NCBI GenBank assembly: GCA_020248915.1
Contig: JADCGP010000011.1
Coordinates: 1 to 64,000, forward strand
Length of the DNA stretch: 64,000 nucleotides
Source of the DNA: Rubrivivax sp.
GTDB taxonomy: Bacteria > Pseudomonadota > Gammaproteobacteria > Burkholderiales > Burkholderiaceae_C
Direction: 5' to 3'
The notes beneath the pieces are model-generated. The model did no database searches. It was not told the origin of the DNA and was given only the letters and a program-made list of their open reading frames with translations. Every line of letters begins with the position of its first letter. Position 1 is the stretch's first letter. Shown here one piece after another: positions 1 through 9,493 of this stretch. The position numbers and the translations under genes were made by a program.

Positions 1-140
1 CGTAGCCAAGCACAACGCCGATCCGAAGCCGTTCATCTGGACGGCCAGCGCCTCGGACATCCTGGCAAAAGTGACCAGGGCGAAGGCGGCGCTGGCGGCT
101 GCTTCACGATAAGTACACAACAGGAGCGCGCACTACACTA
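1..140 (+). mobile_element. right end of an IS630-family-like insertion sequence, truncated by the window start
   Basis: This is the 3' tail of a transposase reading frame followed by about 28 bp of non-coding sequence ending in CTACACTA. IS630/Tc1-mariner elements insert at TA dinucleotides, so a boundary at or near the TA at 139-140 is plausible. The left end lies outside the window, so neither the terminal inverted repeat nor the target duplication can be confirmed. A near-palindrome, GCGCACTAC (128-136) against GTGGTGCGC (142-150), straddles the inferred boundary. Confidence 0.5.
2..112 (+). CDS. IS630-family transposase, C-terminal fragment (5' end outside window)
   Basis: The frame opening at base 2 gives 36 residues before a TAA stop. 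It contains the segment NADPKPFIWTASASDILAKV, which matches the typical C-terminus of IS630-family transposases (N-A-D-P-K-P-F-x-W-T, then a helix with I-L-x-x-V). The catalytic DDE domain lies upstream of the window, so it cannot be told whether the element is intact. The protein would act on its own element's ends by cut-and-paste transposition. Identification rests on this short conserved tail only. Confidence 0.7.
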   Translation, partial: VAKHNADPKPFIWTASASDILAKVTRAKAALAAASR

Positions 141-286
141 GGTGGTGCGCTGCACCGCCGGCGCTGGATCAGCGCGACGAACCGCCGCCAGATCGGGGCG
201 TCGGGCCACGTTTTCCCGGCTGCGCGGCAGGCCGCGGCGCGCGAACATCGCGCGGCCCGCCGCGCGGCACCCCCGGAGGACAGGCC

Positions 287-1927
287 ATGCAGACGACGAT
301 GATGAAGGTGCCCCTCAGCCTGAATCACCTGCTCGACCGCGCCGGGCGCTACTTCGCGGGCAACGAGATCGTCTCGCGGCGCCCCGACCGCAGCCTCGTG
401 CGCCACGACTACGGGCAGTACCACGAGCGAACGCGTCGCCTGGCCGCGGCGCTGCAGCGGCTCGGGCTGGCCAAGGGCGACCGCGTGGCCACGCTGTGCT
501 GGAACCATCACGCCCACCTCGAGTGCTACTTCGGCATCCCGGCCGCCGGCGGCGTGATGCACACGCTGAACCTGCGCCTGTCCCCCGAGGAGATCGGCTG
601 GATCGCCCACGACGCCGGCGACCGCTTCCTCGTCGTCGACGACGTGCTGCTGCCGCTTTACGAGCGCTTCGCCGCTGCGCACCGCTTCGAGCGCGTGATC
701 GTGTTCCCCTTCTCGGGCGCGCCCGTGCCGGCCGGCTTCGACGACTACGAGGCGCTGCTGGCGGCCGCCGACCCGGCCGGCTTCGAGCCGGCCGCGCACG
801 ACGAGGACGACCCGGTGGCGATGTGCTACACGTCGGGCACCACCGGGCACCCGAAGGGTGTCGTGTACTCGCACCGCAGCACGGTGCTGCATTCGCTCGT
901 GGCCTCGATGGGCGACTTCTGGGGCCTGAAGGGCAGCGACACGATCCTCCCGGTGACGCCGATGTTCCACGCCAACAGCTGGGGCATCCCGTACGCCGCC
1001 GTGATGATGGGCGTGAAGCTGGTGTTCCCGGGCCCGCACCTGCACCCCGACGACCTGCTCGACCTGATGCAGCTCGAGCCGCCGACGCTGGCGCTCGGCG
1101 TGCCGACCATCTGGCTGGGGCTGATCCAGGCCTACGAGCGCGCCCTCGTCGAGCAGCCGGGCCGCTGGACGCTGCCCAAGGGCATGCGCTCGCTGGTCGG
1201 CGGCGCGGCCGTGCCCGAGGCGCTGATCCGCGCCTTCGACCGCCACGGCGTGTGGATCCTGCAGGGCTGGGGCATGACCGAGACCTCGCCGGTGGCCACC
1301 GTCAGCTACCCCCGAGCCGAGCTCGGCGGCGCCGACGCCGACGAGCGCTACCGGCGCGCCGCCATGGCCGGCGTGCCAGTGCCGCTGGTGGACGTGCGGA
1401 TCCGCGGCGACGACGGCGCCGACGCGCCGATGGACGGTCGCAGCGTCGGCGAGATCCAGGTCCGCGGGCCCTTCATCACCGGCTCGTATTTCGGCGGCGC
1501 CGGCGCGGCACCCGACAAGTTCGCCGACGATGCCGACGGCAGCCACTGGCTGCGCACTGGCGACGTGGCGGCGATGGACGAACTCGGCTTCGTGCGCATC
1601 ACCGACCGCACCAAGGATCTCATCAAGAGCGGCGGCGAGTGGATCAGCTCGGTGGAGCTCGAGAACGCGCTGATGGCACACCCGGCCGTGGCCGAGGCCG
1701 CGGTGATCGCGATCCCCGACCCCAGGTGGAGCGAGCGCCCGCTGGCCTGCGTGGTCTGGAAGCCCGGGGCGTCGGCCTCGCCCGCCGAGCTCGACGCTCA
1801 TCTGCTCGCCCGCGGCGGCTTCGCGAAGTGGCAGCTCCCCGAGCGCTACGAGGTGATCGACGCGATCCCGCGCACCAGCACCGGCAAGTTCTGGAAACTG
1901 AAGCTGCGCGAGCGCTTCCCGCGCTGA
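287..1927 (+). CDS. AMP-forming fatty-acid--CoA ligase (AlkK-like)
   Basis: This 546-residue acyl-adenylate ligase activates a carboxylic acid with ATP and then transfers it to CoA in the cytoplasm. Diagnostic motifs are the phosphate-binding loop YTSGTTGHPKG (residues 181-191), the GWGMTET adenylate motif, the TGD aspartate, and the hinge/C-terminal RTKDLIKSGGEWISS. Near the end lies PRTSTGKFWK, with the catalytic lysine. The length equals that of medium-chain AlkK-type ligases, and the HDY...Y N-terminus fits that branch, so medium- or long-chain fatty acids are the likely substrates. The start is supported by GGAGGACAGGCC just upstream of ATG 287. It is a single transcription unit, convergent with the bicarbonate permease. 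Exact chain-length preference cannot be read from sequence. Confidence 0.9.
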   Translation: MQTTMMKVPLSLNHLLDRAGRYFAGNEIVSRRPDRSLVRHDYGQYHERTRRLAAALQRLGLAKGDRVATLCWNHHAHLECYFGIPAAGGVMHTLNLRLSPEEIGWIAHDAGDRFLVVDDVLLPLYERFAAAHRFERVIVFPFSGAPVPAGFDDYEALLAAADPAGFEPAAHDEDDPVAMCYTSGTTGHPKGVVYSHRSTVLHSLVASMGDFWGLKGSDTILPVTPMFHANSWGIPYAAVMMGVKLVFPGPHLHPDDLLDLMQLEPPTLALGVPTIWLGLIQAYERALVEQPGRWTLPKGMRSLVGGAAVPEALIRAFDRHGVWILQGWGMTETSPVATVSYPRAELGGADADERYRRAAMAGVPVPLVDVRIRGDDGADAPMDGRSVGEIQVRGPFITGSYFGGAGAAPDKFADDADGSHWLRTGDVAAMDELGFVRITDRTKDLIKSGGEWISSVELENALMAHPAVAEAAVIAIPDPRWSERPLACVVWKPGASASPAELDAHLLARGGFAKWQLPERYEVIDAIPRTSTGKFWKLKLRERFPR

Positions 1928-1932
1928 GTCGC

Positions 1933-1961
1933 CGGGCGGGGCCTGCCGCTGGCAAACCCCG
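1933..1961. terminator. hairpin between convergent genes, possible bidirectional terminator
   Basis: GGCGGGG (1933-1939) pairs perfectly with CCCCGCC (1955-1961) around a 15-nt loop, between the stops of the acyl-CoA ligase and the bicarbonate permease. No T-tract follows on either strand, so it is at best a weak intrinsic terminator. Confidence 0.35.
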
Positions 1962-1971
1962 CCGGGGGCGG

Positions 1972-2943
1972 TCAGGCCGAGATCCACCTCGCGTACTGGT
2001 AGTACAGCGGCAGGCCGATCAGCAGGTTGAACGGCAGCGTGACACCGAGCGAGGACGTCAGGTAGATGCCCGGGTTGGCCTCGGGCAGCGAGGCGCGGCA
2101 GGCCGCCGGCGCGTCGATGAACGAGGCGCTGGCGCAGATGGCGCCGAACACGAATGCGCCGCCGACGCCGAGCCCGACCGCGTGGCCTAGCGTGACGCCG
2201 ACCAGGCCATTGACGACCGGCATCGCGATGCCGAAGCCGAGCATGAAGGGCCCGACGGCGCGGAAGGCCTTGATCTGGCGCGCCGCGGTGATGCCCATCT
2301 CGAGCAGGAACAGCATCAGCATGCCGCGGAACAGGCCCTCGTAGAAGGGCTGGATCTGCTTCCACTGAGCGTCGGTGGCCAGGTAGCCGATCGTCATGCC
2401 GCCCAGCAGCAGCAGGATGCCGCGGCCGCGGATCACGTTCATGAACAGCTCGCCCATGTGCACGCCGCCGCCGGCACGGCCCATCGCGACGCGGGCGATC
2501 GCCAGCGAGTAGATGACGCCGAACTCCATCAGCGCGACCATCGCCGCCATATAGCCCTCCGCGGGCGTGGACATCGCGGTGGCGAAGGCCATCGACGCGA
2601 AGAAGGTGGCCGTGGACACCGAGCCGTAGTGCGCCGCCAGCGCCGCGGCGTTGCTGATGTCGAAGCCGCCCAGGCGCCGCGTGACCAGGTAGACGACGCT
2701 CGGGATCGCGAAGGTCATGAACAGGGTCACGCCGATCAGCGGCAGCACCGCCCCCATCTCGGCCTTGGCCAGCTCGCGGCCGCCGGTGATGCCCAGCGAG
2801 AACAGCAGGTAGATCGCGAGCAACTTGATCACCGCCTCGGGCAGCTCGAGCTCGCTCTTCACGAAGCCGGCCACGGCACCGAGCAGGAACGCGAGCACGA
2901 TGGGCTGGAGCAGGTTGGTCAGCAGCAGGTCGATGCCGGGCAT
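1972..2943 (-). CDS. sodium-dependent bicarbonate transport family permease (SbtA-like)
   Basis: This 323-residue integral membrane protein is almost entirely hydrophobic helices, about ten by eye. It resembles the SbtA/DUF897 family of Na+-dependent bicarbonate symporters. Recognisable family features are the LLFSLGITGGRELAK segment near residue 50, the AAHYGSVSTATFFA stretch, and the MSTPAEGYMAAMVALMEFGVIYSL region. In cyanobacteria SbtA imports HCO3- for carbon fixation. In heterotrophic betaproteobacteria it more likely supplies bicarbonate for carboxylases, and this role is inferred. No SbtB-type PII partner gene is adjacent. It is divergent from a NhaR-like LysR regulator across a 137-bp AT-richer interval, so Na+-responsive control is a reasonable hypothesis. 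Confidence 0.85.
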   Translation of the reverse strand: MPGIDLLLTNLLQPIVLAFLLGAVAGFVKSELELPEAVIKLLAIYLLFSLGITGGRELAKAEMGAVLPLIGVTLFMTFAIPSVVYLVTRRLGGFDISNAAALAAHYGSVSTATFFASMAFATAMSTPAEGYMAAMVALMEFGVIYSLAIARVAMGRAGGGVHMGELFMNVIRGRGILLLLGGMTIGYLATDAQWKQIQPFYEGLFRGMLMLFLLEMGITAARQIKAFRAVGPFMLGFGIAMPVVNGLVGVTLGHAVGLGVGGAFVFGAICASASFIDAPAACRASLPEANPGIYLTSSLGVTLPFNLLIGLPLYYQYARWISA

Positions 2944-3039
2944 GGGGTTCCTCGTCGGGAGCTGGATCGGTGGCGGCGCCGGTCGCCCGGCGGACGGATG
3001 GCACGGATTCTTGGTCGGCGACTCGCTTCTTTCCAGTTG

Positions 3040-3076
3040 ATCGTTTTGTCTATTTCGTTTGATGAAGTAAAACGAT
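3040..3076. promoter_or_regulatory. AT-rich inverted repeat in the sbtA/lysR divergent interval, putative LysR operator
   Basis: ATCGTTTT (3040-3047) and AAAACGAT (3069-3076) form a perfect 8-bp inverted repeat with a 21-bp spacer, in a conspicuous AT-rich island within a GC-rich genome. The right arm ends only 4 bases before the ATG of the LysR gene. A regulator bound here could therefore block or autoregulate its own gene while activating the divergent permease, the usual arrangement for LysR-type regulators. Confidence 0.55.
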
Positions 3077-3080
3077 AGGC

Positions 3081-3968
3081 ATGGCCGACCTGAACTACCA
3101 CCACCTGCGGTACTTCTGGACCATCGCGCACGAGCGGCACCTGACGCGCGCCGCCGAGCGGCTGCACCTGTCGCCGTCGGCGCTGTCGATCCAGCTGCGC
3201 CAGCTCGAGGAGCGCCTGGGCCAGGCGCTGTTCGAGCGCCGCGGCCGCGCGCTCGAGCTGACCGAGGCGGGGCGCATCGCGCTGCACCACGCCGATGCGA
3301 TCTTCGCCGCCGGTGCCGAGCTGGTCAGCACGCTGAAGGGCCGGCCACGGAGCGCGGCGCTGCGGCTGCCGCCGCTGCGCGTGGGCTCCGTCGCGACGCT
3401 GTCGCGCAACTTCCAGCTGCACTGGCTGCGGCCGCTGCTGGCGCGGGGCGACCTGCAGGTCGTGCTGCACAGCGGCACGCTTCGCGAGCTGCTCGCGCAG
3501 CTGGGCGCGCACCAGCTCGACGTCGTGCTGGCCAACGACGCCGTGCCGCGCGACCGCGCCGCCGGCTGGCACAGCACGCTGCTGGCGCAGCAGCCGGTCA
3601 GCCTGATTTCGGCGCGGCCGCGCGGGAAGGCGCGGCCGTTCGCCTTCCCAGCCGACCTGCAGGGCGCCGAGCTGCTTCTGCCCGGCTCGCAGGGCGCGGT
3701 GCGCGCCGCGTTCGACCGCCTGGTGCAGGCGGCCGGCGTCGTGCCGCGCGTGCTGGCCGAGGTCGACGACATGGCGATGCTGCGCCTGCTGGCGCGCGAG
3801 ACCGGCGCGCTCGCTCTTGTGCCGCCGGTCGTGGTGGCCGACGAGCTGCAGAGCGGCCGGCTCGTCGAGCGCTGCTCGATCCCGCAGCTGGTGGAGTCGT
3901 TCTACGCCGTCACCGCCGAGCGGCGCTTCCCGCACCCGCTGCTGCGCGAGGTGATGTCGCCGCGCTGA
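3081..3968 (+). CDS. LysR-family transcriptional regulator, NhaR-like
   Basis: This protein has 295 residues. The N-terminus ([41 protein letters not shown], here abbreviated by its helices at residues 4-45) is the winged helix-turn-helix of LysR regulators. It is closest to NhaR-type proteins, which begin with LN-hydrophobic-HLRYFW. The remaining 200 residues are the periplasmic-binding-protein-like effector domain. NhaR in enterobacteria responds to Na+ and activates nhaA. Here the divergent neighbour is a Na+-dependent bicarbonate permease, which suggests an analogous Na+ or bicarbonate response. No Shine-Dalgarno is visible before ATG 3081, and the operator-like repeat ends 4 nt upstream, so the message may be leaderless. 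Confidence 0.88.
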   Translation: MADLNYHHLRYFWTIAHERHLTRAAERLHLSPSALSIQLRQLEERLGQALFERRGRALELTEAGRIALHHADAIFAAGAELVSTLKGRPRSAALRLPPLRVGSVATLSRNFQLHWLRPLLARGDLQVVLHSGTLRELLAQLGAHQLDVVLANDAVPRDRAAGWHSTLLAQQPVSLISARPRGKARPFAFPADLQGAELLLPGSQGAVRAAFDRLVQAAGVVPRVLAEVDDMAMLRLLARETGALALVPPVVVADELQSGRLVERCSIPQLVESFYAVTAERRFPHPLLREVMSPR

Positions 3969-4126
3969 GCCAGAATGCCGGGCTTGCCGGGCTTGCCGGG
4001 CGCCGCGGTCCCTGCGGCCGGCGCAACCGCCCGCAACCGCCCGCAACCGTCCGCTGCTGCACCCGCCGCCCCGATGCCGCCCCGCCCGGGGCGCCCCACC
4101 CGGGCTGCCCTCCTCCTCCGCTTCCG

Positions 4127-6448
4127 ATGGCCGACCTCTTCGACCCCCCTGCCCCTGCCGACATGGACCGCTCCGACGCGCTGCCGCTGGCCGACTACGC
4201 GCGCCGCGCCTACCTCGAGTACGCACTGTCCGTCGTCAAAGGCCGCGCGCTGCCCGACGTCTGCGATGGCGCCAAGCCGGTGCAGCGGCGCATCCTGTAC
4301 GCGATGCACCGCATGGGGCTCGGGTTCTCGGGCACGAGCGGCCCGCGGCCGGTCAAGAGCGCGCGCGTGGTGGGCGACGTGCTCGGCCGCTTCCACCCGC
4401 ATGGCGACGTGGCGGCTTACGAGGCGCTGGTGCGGATGGCGCAGGGCTTCAGCCAGCGCTACCCGCTGGTCGACGGCCAGGGCAACTTCGGCAGCCGCGA
4501 CGGCGACGGCGCGGCGGCGATGCGCTACACCGAGGCGCGCCTGGCCCCCATCGCGAGGCTGCTGCTCGACGAGATCGACGAAGGCACGGTCGACTTCCGG
4601 CCCAACTACGACGGCAGCACCGAAGAGCCGGCACAGCTGCCGGCGCGGCTGCCGTTCGTGCTGCTCAACGGCGCCAGCGGCATCGCGGTGGGGCTCGCCA
4701 CCGAGGTGCCGAGCCACAACCTGCGCGAGGTCGCCGCCGCCGCGGTGGCGCTGCTGAAGAACGACCGGCTCGACGACGACGAGCTGCACGCGCTGGTGCC
4801 GGCGCCCGACTTCCCTGGCGGCGGCCAGATCATCAGCGCCGCGGCTGAAATCCGGGCCGCCTACGCCGGCGGGCGCGGCAGCCTGAAGGTGCGCGCCCGC
4901 TGGGTGATCGAGGACCTGGCGCGCGGCCAGTGGCAGCTCGTCGTCACCGAGCTGCCGCCCGGCGCCAGCGCGCAGAAGGTGCTGGAGGAGATCGAGGAGC
5001 TGACCAACCCCAAGGTCAAGGCCGGGCGCAAGGCGCTCGCGCAGGAGCAGCTGCAGCTCAAGCAGGCGGTGCTCGCGGTGCTCGACACGGTGCGCGACGA
5101 GAGCAGCAAGGACGCGCCGGTGCGCCTGGTCTTCGAGCCCAGGAGCCGCACGGTCGAGCAGGGCGAGCTGGTCACGACGCTGCTCGCGCACACCAGCCTC
5201 GAGACCAGCGTGCCGGTGAACCTGACGATGATCGGGCGCGACGGCCGGCCGGTGCAGAAGGGCCTGCGCACGATCCTGCGGGAGTGGCTCGACTTCCGGC
5301 TGGCGACGGTCGAGCGGCGCACCCGCCACCGCCTGGCCAGGGTGCAGGACCGGATCCACGTCCTCGAGGGCCGGCAGCTCGTGCTGCTGAACGTCGACGA
5401 GGTCATCCGCATCATCCGCAACGCCGACGAGCCCAAGGCGGCGCTGGTCGCGCGCTTCGCGCTGAGCGACCGCCAGGCCGAGGACATCCTCGAGATCCGG
5501 CTGCGCCAGCTGGCGCGGCTCGAGGCCATCCGGATCGAGCAGGAGCTGAAGGAACTGCGCGCCGAGCAGGGCCGTCTCGACGAGATCCTTGGCAGCCCGG
5601 CGGCGCTGAGGCGCGCGGTGGTGCGCGAGATCGAGGCCGATGCCAGGACCTTCGGTGACGATCGACGTACGCTGGTACAGGAGGAGAGGAGGGCGGTCGC
5701 CGAGATCAAGGTCCCCGACGAGCCGGTGACGGTGGTGGTCAGCCTGAAGGGCTGGGTGCGGGCGCTGAAGGGGCACGAGGTCGACGCCGCGACGCTGCAG
5801 TTCAAGCCTGGCGATGCGCTGTACGGCACCTTCGCCTGCCGCAGCCTCGACACGCTGCTGGTGCTGGGCAGCAACGGCCGCGCCTACAGCGCGGCGGTCA
5901 GCGGCCTGCCGGGCGGCCGGGGCGACGGCCAGCCGATCACCACGCTGGTCGACCTGGAGGCCGGCACTCAGCCCGCACACTACTTCGCCGGCGCGGCCGA
6001 CACGGTGCTCCTGCTGGCCGGCACCGGCGGCTTCGGGCTGCTGGCGCGCGCCGGCGACCTGCACGGCCGCAACCGCGGCGGCAAGGCCTTCCTCGTGCTG
6101 GAGGCCGGCGAGAAGCCGCTGCCGCCGGCGGTGGTGGCACCCGGGCACGCCCGCGTCGCCTGCCTCGCGCTCGACGGCCGGCTGCTCGTGTTCGGCCTCG
6201 ACGAGCTGAAGCTGCAGGGCAACGGCGGCCGCGGCCTGACGCTGATGGATGTCGACGCCAGGGCGCCGCTCGTCTCGGCCTGCAGCATCGGCGCGGCGCT
6301 GCGCGTCGAGGGCCAGGGCCGCGGCGGCAAGCCCAAGGACGAACGGCTTGGCGGCCCGGCGCTCGTCGCCTACGAGGGCCGGCGGGCGCGCAAGGGGCGC
6401 AAGGTCGAGGGCTTCCCGCGGCCGATGCGGGTCGTGCCGGCATCCTGA
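4127..6448 (+). CDS. parC: DNA topoisomerase IV subunit A
   Basis: This is the 773-residue ATP-independent cleavage/religation subunit of topoisomerase IV, which decatenates replicated chromosomes with ParE (parE is not in this window). It opens with the conserved [23 protein letters not shown] block. It carries the CAP-domain RFHPHGD motif (residues 89-94) and the active-site tyrosine Tyr134 in [10 protein letters not shown]. The C-terminal third has the beta-propeller repeats typical of ParC and is shorter than in GyrA. In the quinolone-determining region, the position of E. coli Ser80 is Val95, while Glu84 is kept as Glu99. The start at 4127 is the first ATG preceding recognisable family sequence. 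An open frame extends upstream in a shifted phase and is not part of the protein. Confidence 0.95.
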   Translation: MADLFDPPAPADMDRSDALPLADYARRAYLEYALSVVKGRALPDVCDGAKPVQRRILYAMHRMGLGFSGTSGPRPVKSARVVGDVLGRFHPHGDVAAYEALVRMAQGFSQRYPLVDGQGNFGSRDGDGAAAMRYTEARLAPIARLLLDEIDEGTVDFRPNYDGSTEEPAQLPARLPFVLLNGASGIAVGLATEVPSHNLREVAAAAVALLKNDRLDDDELHALVPAPDFPGGGQIISAAAEIRAAYAGGRGSLKVRARWVIEDLARGQWQLVVTELPPGASAQKVLEEIEELTNPKVKAGRKALAQEQLQLKQAVLAVLDTVRDESSKDAPVRLVFEPRSRTVEQGELVTTLLAHTSLETSVPVNLTMIGRDGRPVQKGLRTILREWLDFRLATVERRTRHRLARVQDRIHVLEGRQLVLLNVDEVIRIIRNADEPKAALVARFALSDRQAEDILEIRLRQLARLEAIRIEQELKELRAEQGRLDEILGSPAALRRAVVREIEADARTFGDDRRTLVQEERRAVAEIKVPDEPVTVVVSLKGWVRALKGHEVDAATLQFKPGDALYGTFACRSLDTLLVLGSNGRAYSAAVSGLPGGRGDGQPITTLVDLEAGTQPAHYFAGAADTVLLLAGTGGFGLLARAGDLHGRNRGGKAFLVLEAGEKPLPPAVVAPGHARVACLALDGRLLVFGLDELKLQGNGGRGLTLMDVDARAPLVSACSIGAALRVEGQGRGGKPKDERLGGPALVAYEGRRARKGRKVEGFPRPMRVVPAS

Positions 6449-6512
6449 GCGACGCCCAGGAGGGGCGTGACGGCCTCGCTGCGGGCGCCGGTTCGCAATT
6501 CGTTCACGGCAA

Positions 6513-6547
6513 CCCCCTGCGCATGGGGGGGGGTAGGTGGGGTGCGG
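6513..6547 (+). repeat. homopolymeric G tract with C-run hairpin upstream of the PrsT-like gene
   Basis: CCCCC (6513-6517) lies upstream of nine consecutive G residues (6525-6533), which are followed by TAGGTGGGG. The C and G runs can form a hairpin, and the four G-runs could form a G-quadruplex. The tract lies in the 178-bp interval between parC and the TPR lipoprotein gene, where no promoter consensus is obvious. Confidence 0.5.
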
Positions 6548-6626
6548 AGCTTGGCAGTGCGTGCCGAGAATCCGAGGGCCCGGCGGTCCGTGATCGTGCC
6601 GCCCTCCTCTGGTACCCAAGCTGCCC

Positions 6627-9479
6627 ATGCCGTCCAGGATCCTCCGTCCCGTATCCGCGTCACGCCCCGTGGCCGTGTGCACCCCGGCCGTGCGGGCCGC
6701 CGCGCCCGCCGTGTGGCACCGCCCGCAATGGCTGCTGGCGGTTGCGCTTGCCATGCTGCTGGCGGGCTGCCTGCGACCCGGCCCGGAGGAGTCGCTGGCG
6801 CAGGCGCGGCAGTCTCATGAACGCGACGACTGGGCGGCCGCCGCGCTGGCGGCCAAGAACCACTTGGCCGATCGGCCGCAGTCGGCGGTCGGCCGGCTGC
6901 TCCTCGCGCGCATCCTGCTGGCGGCGGCCGACCTGCAGGGGGCGGCCACCGAACTGGAGCGCGCCGCGCAGTTCGGCGCGCCGGCCGACGAAGTGGCTGC
7001 CGTTCAGGCCGAGCTCTGGCTGGCGCAGGGCCAGCCGTCCTGGGTCGTCGAGCGGCTGCGACCGCCTGCAGGTGGCACCGGGCCCCATGTCGCCTCGCTC
7101 CACACTTCACTCGCGGCGGCGCACCACGCGCTCGGTGCGCCCGACCAGGCCGATGCCGCGCTGCGATCGGCGCTCGCGGCCGCGCCGGGCTTCGGTCCGG
7201 CCGAGACCCTGGCGCTGCGCCTGCGGGCCGAGCGCGGAGACGTGCGCGGTGCGCTGGCGTCGGCGTCGGCCCGCGTCGCGGCCCTGCCCGGCGATGCCGC
7301 CGCCTGGACGCTCCAGGGCGACCTGCAGGCGATCGACCCCGCGCTGCGCAGCCAGGCGGTCGAGTCCTACCGCCGTGCGATCGCCCTGCGCGGTCGCGCC
7401 GCCGAAGCGCATCGCGGCCTCGTGATCACGCTGCTGCAGCTTGGCGAGGCCGAGGCGGCGCGCGCCGCTGTCGCAGACCTGCGCCGGCGCCTGCCCGGGC
7501 TGCCGGCCGTGGACTACCTGGACGGCCTGGCAGCGTTCCAGGCCGGCGACATCGCGCGCGCGCAGGAGATGACGGAGCGGCTCGCCAAGGAGGCCGAGCC
7601 GACGGTCGCCACGTTGATGCTCGGCGGCCTGGTGCAGGCCCGGCTGGGCAATGGCGAGCAGGCCGAGAGCCTGCTGGCCCGCGCCGCGGCGGCCGCACCG
7701 GGCCTGCCCGAAGCCCGCCACGAGCTGGCGCAGCAGCAGCTTCGGCTCGGCCGCGCGCAGCGCGCACTCGAGACGATCCAGCCGCTGCTGGCCGACGGGC
7801 GCGACGGCCTGGCCTGGCTGATTGCCGGCCAGGCGCGGGCGCGGCTCGGGGACTTCCGCGGCGCCGACGAGTCCTTCGAGCGCGCCCGCGCGCTGCGGCC
7901 CGGCGACGTGACCGTGTCCATCGCCCACGCCCGCACCCAGTTCGCCCGCGGCCGTACTGATTCCGCCCTCGCGGTGCTGCAGGCCGCGGCACAGGCCGAT
8001 CGCGACCGCATCCAGGCCGACGTGGCGCTGGTCGCATCGCACATGATGCGCGGCGACCGGGGGGCCGCCCTGGCCGCCCTCGACGCGGCCAGCGCCAAGC
8101 AGCCGGACTCCCCGCTGCCCGACGAACTGCGCGGCCGCATCCTGCTCGAAGGCGGCGACCCCGCCGGCGCGCGCGCCGCCTTCGAGCGCGCCCTGCAGCG
8201 CAGCCCCGCGGCCCTCGGCGCGTTGCAGGCGCTGGCCAACCTCGATCTCGCCGAAGGCCGCGTCGCCGACGCACGGCGTCGCTACGACGGCATGCTGAAG
8301 CAGCGGCCGCGATCGGCGGCACTGCTGCTGGGCGTGGCCGAGGTTGCGCTGCGGGCGGGCAGCCCGGTGGCCGAGGTCACGGGCTGGATCGACAAGGCCG
8401 TGCAGGCCGAGCCGGGCAGCCTGGAGGCCTGGCGGGCCGCGCTCGACCTGCAGCGACGGCTCGGCGATGCGCATGCCTTCCTGCTGCGCGCCCAGGCCGC
8501 CCAGGCCGCGCTCGCCGACCGGGTGCCGCTGCTGCTGGCGCTGGCCGAGGCGCAGGTGGCCACCGGGGCGCTGGGGCAGGCCGCCGTCACGCTCCACCGC
8601 GCGGCCGCCCTCGATCCGCGCTCGCACGAGCCGCTGCTGCGCCTGGCCGTCGTGCACGGGCTGAGCGGCAAGCCCACGCTTGCCCGCGACCCGCTCGAGC
8701 GGGCTCGCGCGCTGGCCCCGGATGACCCGACGGTGCTGAGGGCGCTGGTGGCGCTGGCGCTGGCCGAGCCGGCGCCGGAGCAGGCGCGGACCATCGCGCG
8801 CCAGGCGCAGCTGCGCCTGCCCCGCCAGCCGCTGGGCTGGGAGCTCGAGGGCGAGATCGAGGCCCAGCTGGGCAATCGTGTCGCCGCCGCGGCCGCCTAC
8901 GGCAAGGCCCTCGAGCGCCGGCCGACCCCGGCTGCCGCCGTCACGCTGCATCGGGCGCTGCTGGCCGGCGACGCGGCCGAGGCGCGGCGCTTCGAGGCGC
9001 GGTGGCGCGACGCCCACCCGGCGGATGCGTTCTTCCTCGCCCATCTGGCCGAGACGGCACAGGGCGCGGGCCGCCTGGCCGAAGCCGAAACGCACTACCG
9101 AGCCGCGCTGGCGGCCCAGCCCGACAACCCCTACGTCATGAACAACCTGGCCGAACTGCTGCTGCAGCGCAAGGATCCCGGAGCGCTGGCGCTGGCCGAG
9201 CGAGCCGTGCGCCTGGCGCCGCAGGTGCCGTACGTGCTGGACACGCTGGCCTCCGCCCAGGCCGGCGCGCAGCGCGTGGATCTGGCCTTGCAGACCCAGC
9301 GCCGGGCGGTCGAACTCGCCCCGGCCGACCCGCGGCTGCGCCTGCACCTCGGTCGGCTGCTGGTCGCGCGGGGCGAGGTCGAGGCGGCGCGGCGGGAACT
9401 GGGCGCCGCCCTGAGGCCCGACGCGCCGCCGGCCACGCGCCAGGAGGCGCAGCGGCTGCTGGCCGCGCTCGACCGCTGA
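6627..9479 (+). CDS. PrsT-like TPR-repeat lipoprotein of the PEP-CTERM/exosortase type
   Basis: This 950-residue protein is built almost wholly of tetratricopeptide repeats after a lipoprotein signal (hydrophobic stretch ending LLAGC, Cys48). Length, lipobox and continuous TPR content match the PrsT family that accompanies exosortase/PEP-CTERM and exopolysaccharide systems, and the next gene does encode a PEP-CTERM protein. Such proteins probably act in the periplasm at the outer membrane as scaffolds for export or assembly. The N-terminus before the signal is unusually long. A GTG at 6711 would leave a standard 20-residue lipoprotein signal, so the true start may be there. No exosortase or polysaccharide gene is adjacent. 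Specific partners are unknown. Confidence 0.78.
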   Translation: MPSRILRPVSASRPVAVCTPAVRAAAPAVWHRPQWLLAVALAMLLAGCLRPGPEESLAQARQSHERDDWAAAALAAKNHLADRPQSAVGRLLLARILLAAADLQGAATELERAAQFGAPADEVAAVQAELWLAQGQPSWVVERLRPPAGGTGPHVASLHTSLAAAHHALGAPDQADAALRSALAAAPGFGPAETLALRLRAERGDVRGALASASARVAALPGDAAAWTLQGDLQAIDPALRSQAVESYRRAIALRGRAAEAHRGLVITLLQLGEAEAARAAVADLRRRLPGLPAVDYLDGLAAFQAGDIARAQEMTERLAKEAEPTVATLMLGGLVQARLGNGEQAESLLARAAAAAPGLPEARHELAQQQLRLGRAQRALETIQPLLADGRDGLAWLIAGQARARLGDFRGADESFERARALRPGDVTVSIAHARTQFARGRTDSALAVLQAAAQADRDRIQADVALVASHMMRGDRGAALAALDAASAKQPDSPLPDELRGRILLEGGDPAGARAAFERALQRSPAALGALQALANLDLAEGRVADARRRYDGMLKQRPRSAALLLGVAEVALRAGSPVAEVTGWIDKAVQAEPGSLEAWRAALDLQRRLGDAHAFLLRAQAAQAALADRVPLLLALAEAQVATGALGQAAVTLHRAAALDPRSHEPLLRLAVVHGLSGKPTLARDPLERARALAPDDPTVLRALVALALAEPAPEQARTIARQAQLRLPRQPLGWELEGEIEAQLGNRVAAAAAYGKALERRPTPAAAVTLHRALLAGDAAEARRFEARWRDAHPADAFFLAHLAETAQGAGRLAEAETHYRAALAAQPDNPYVMNNLAELLLQRKDPGALALAERAVRLAPQVPYVLDTLASAQAGAQRVDLALQTQRRAVELAPADPRLRLHLGRLLVARGEVEAARRELGAALRPDAPPATRQEAQRLLAALDR

Positions 9480-9493
9480 ACCTCGGGTTTGCC

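Noticed and set aside
104-3004. A 966-residue minus-strand open frame across the acyl-CoA ligase and permease.
   Set aside because: It is antisense to a clear ligase for most of its length and low in complexity (Arg/Ala/His). High GC keeps stops rare, so it is a shadow frame.
3902-6754. A 950-residue minus-strand open frame over parC.
   Set aside because: Antisense to a certain ParC and rich in His/Gln/Arg with no domain; shadow frame.
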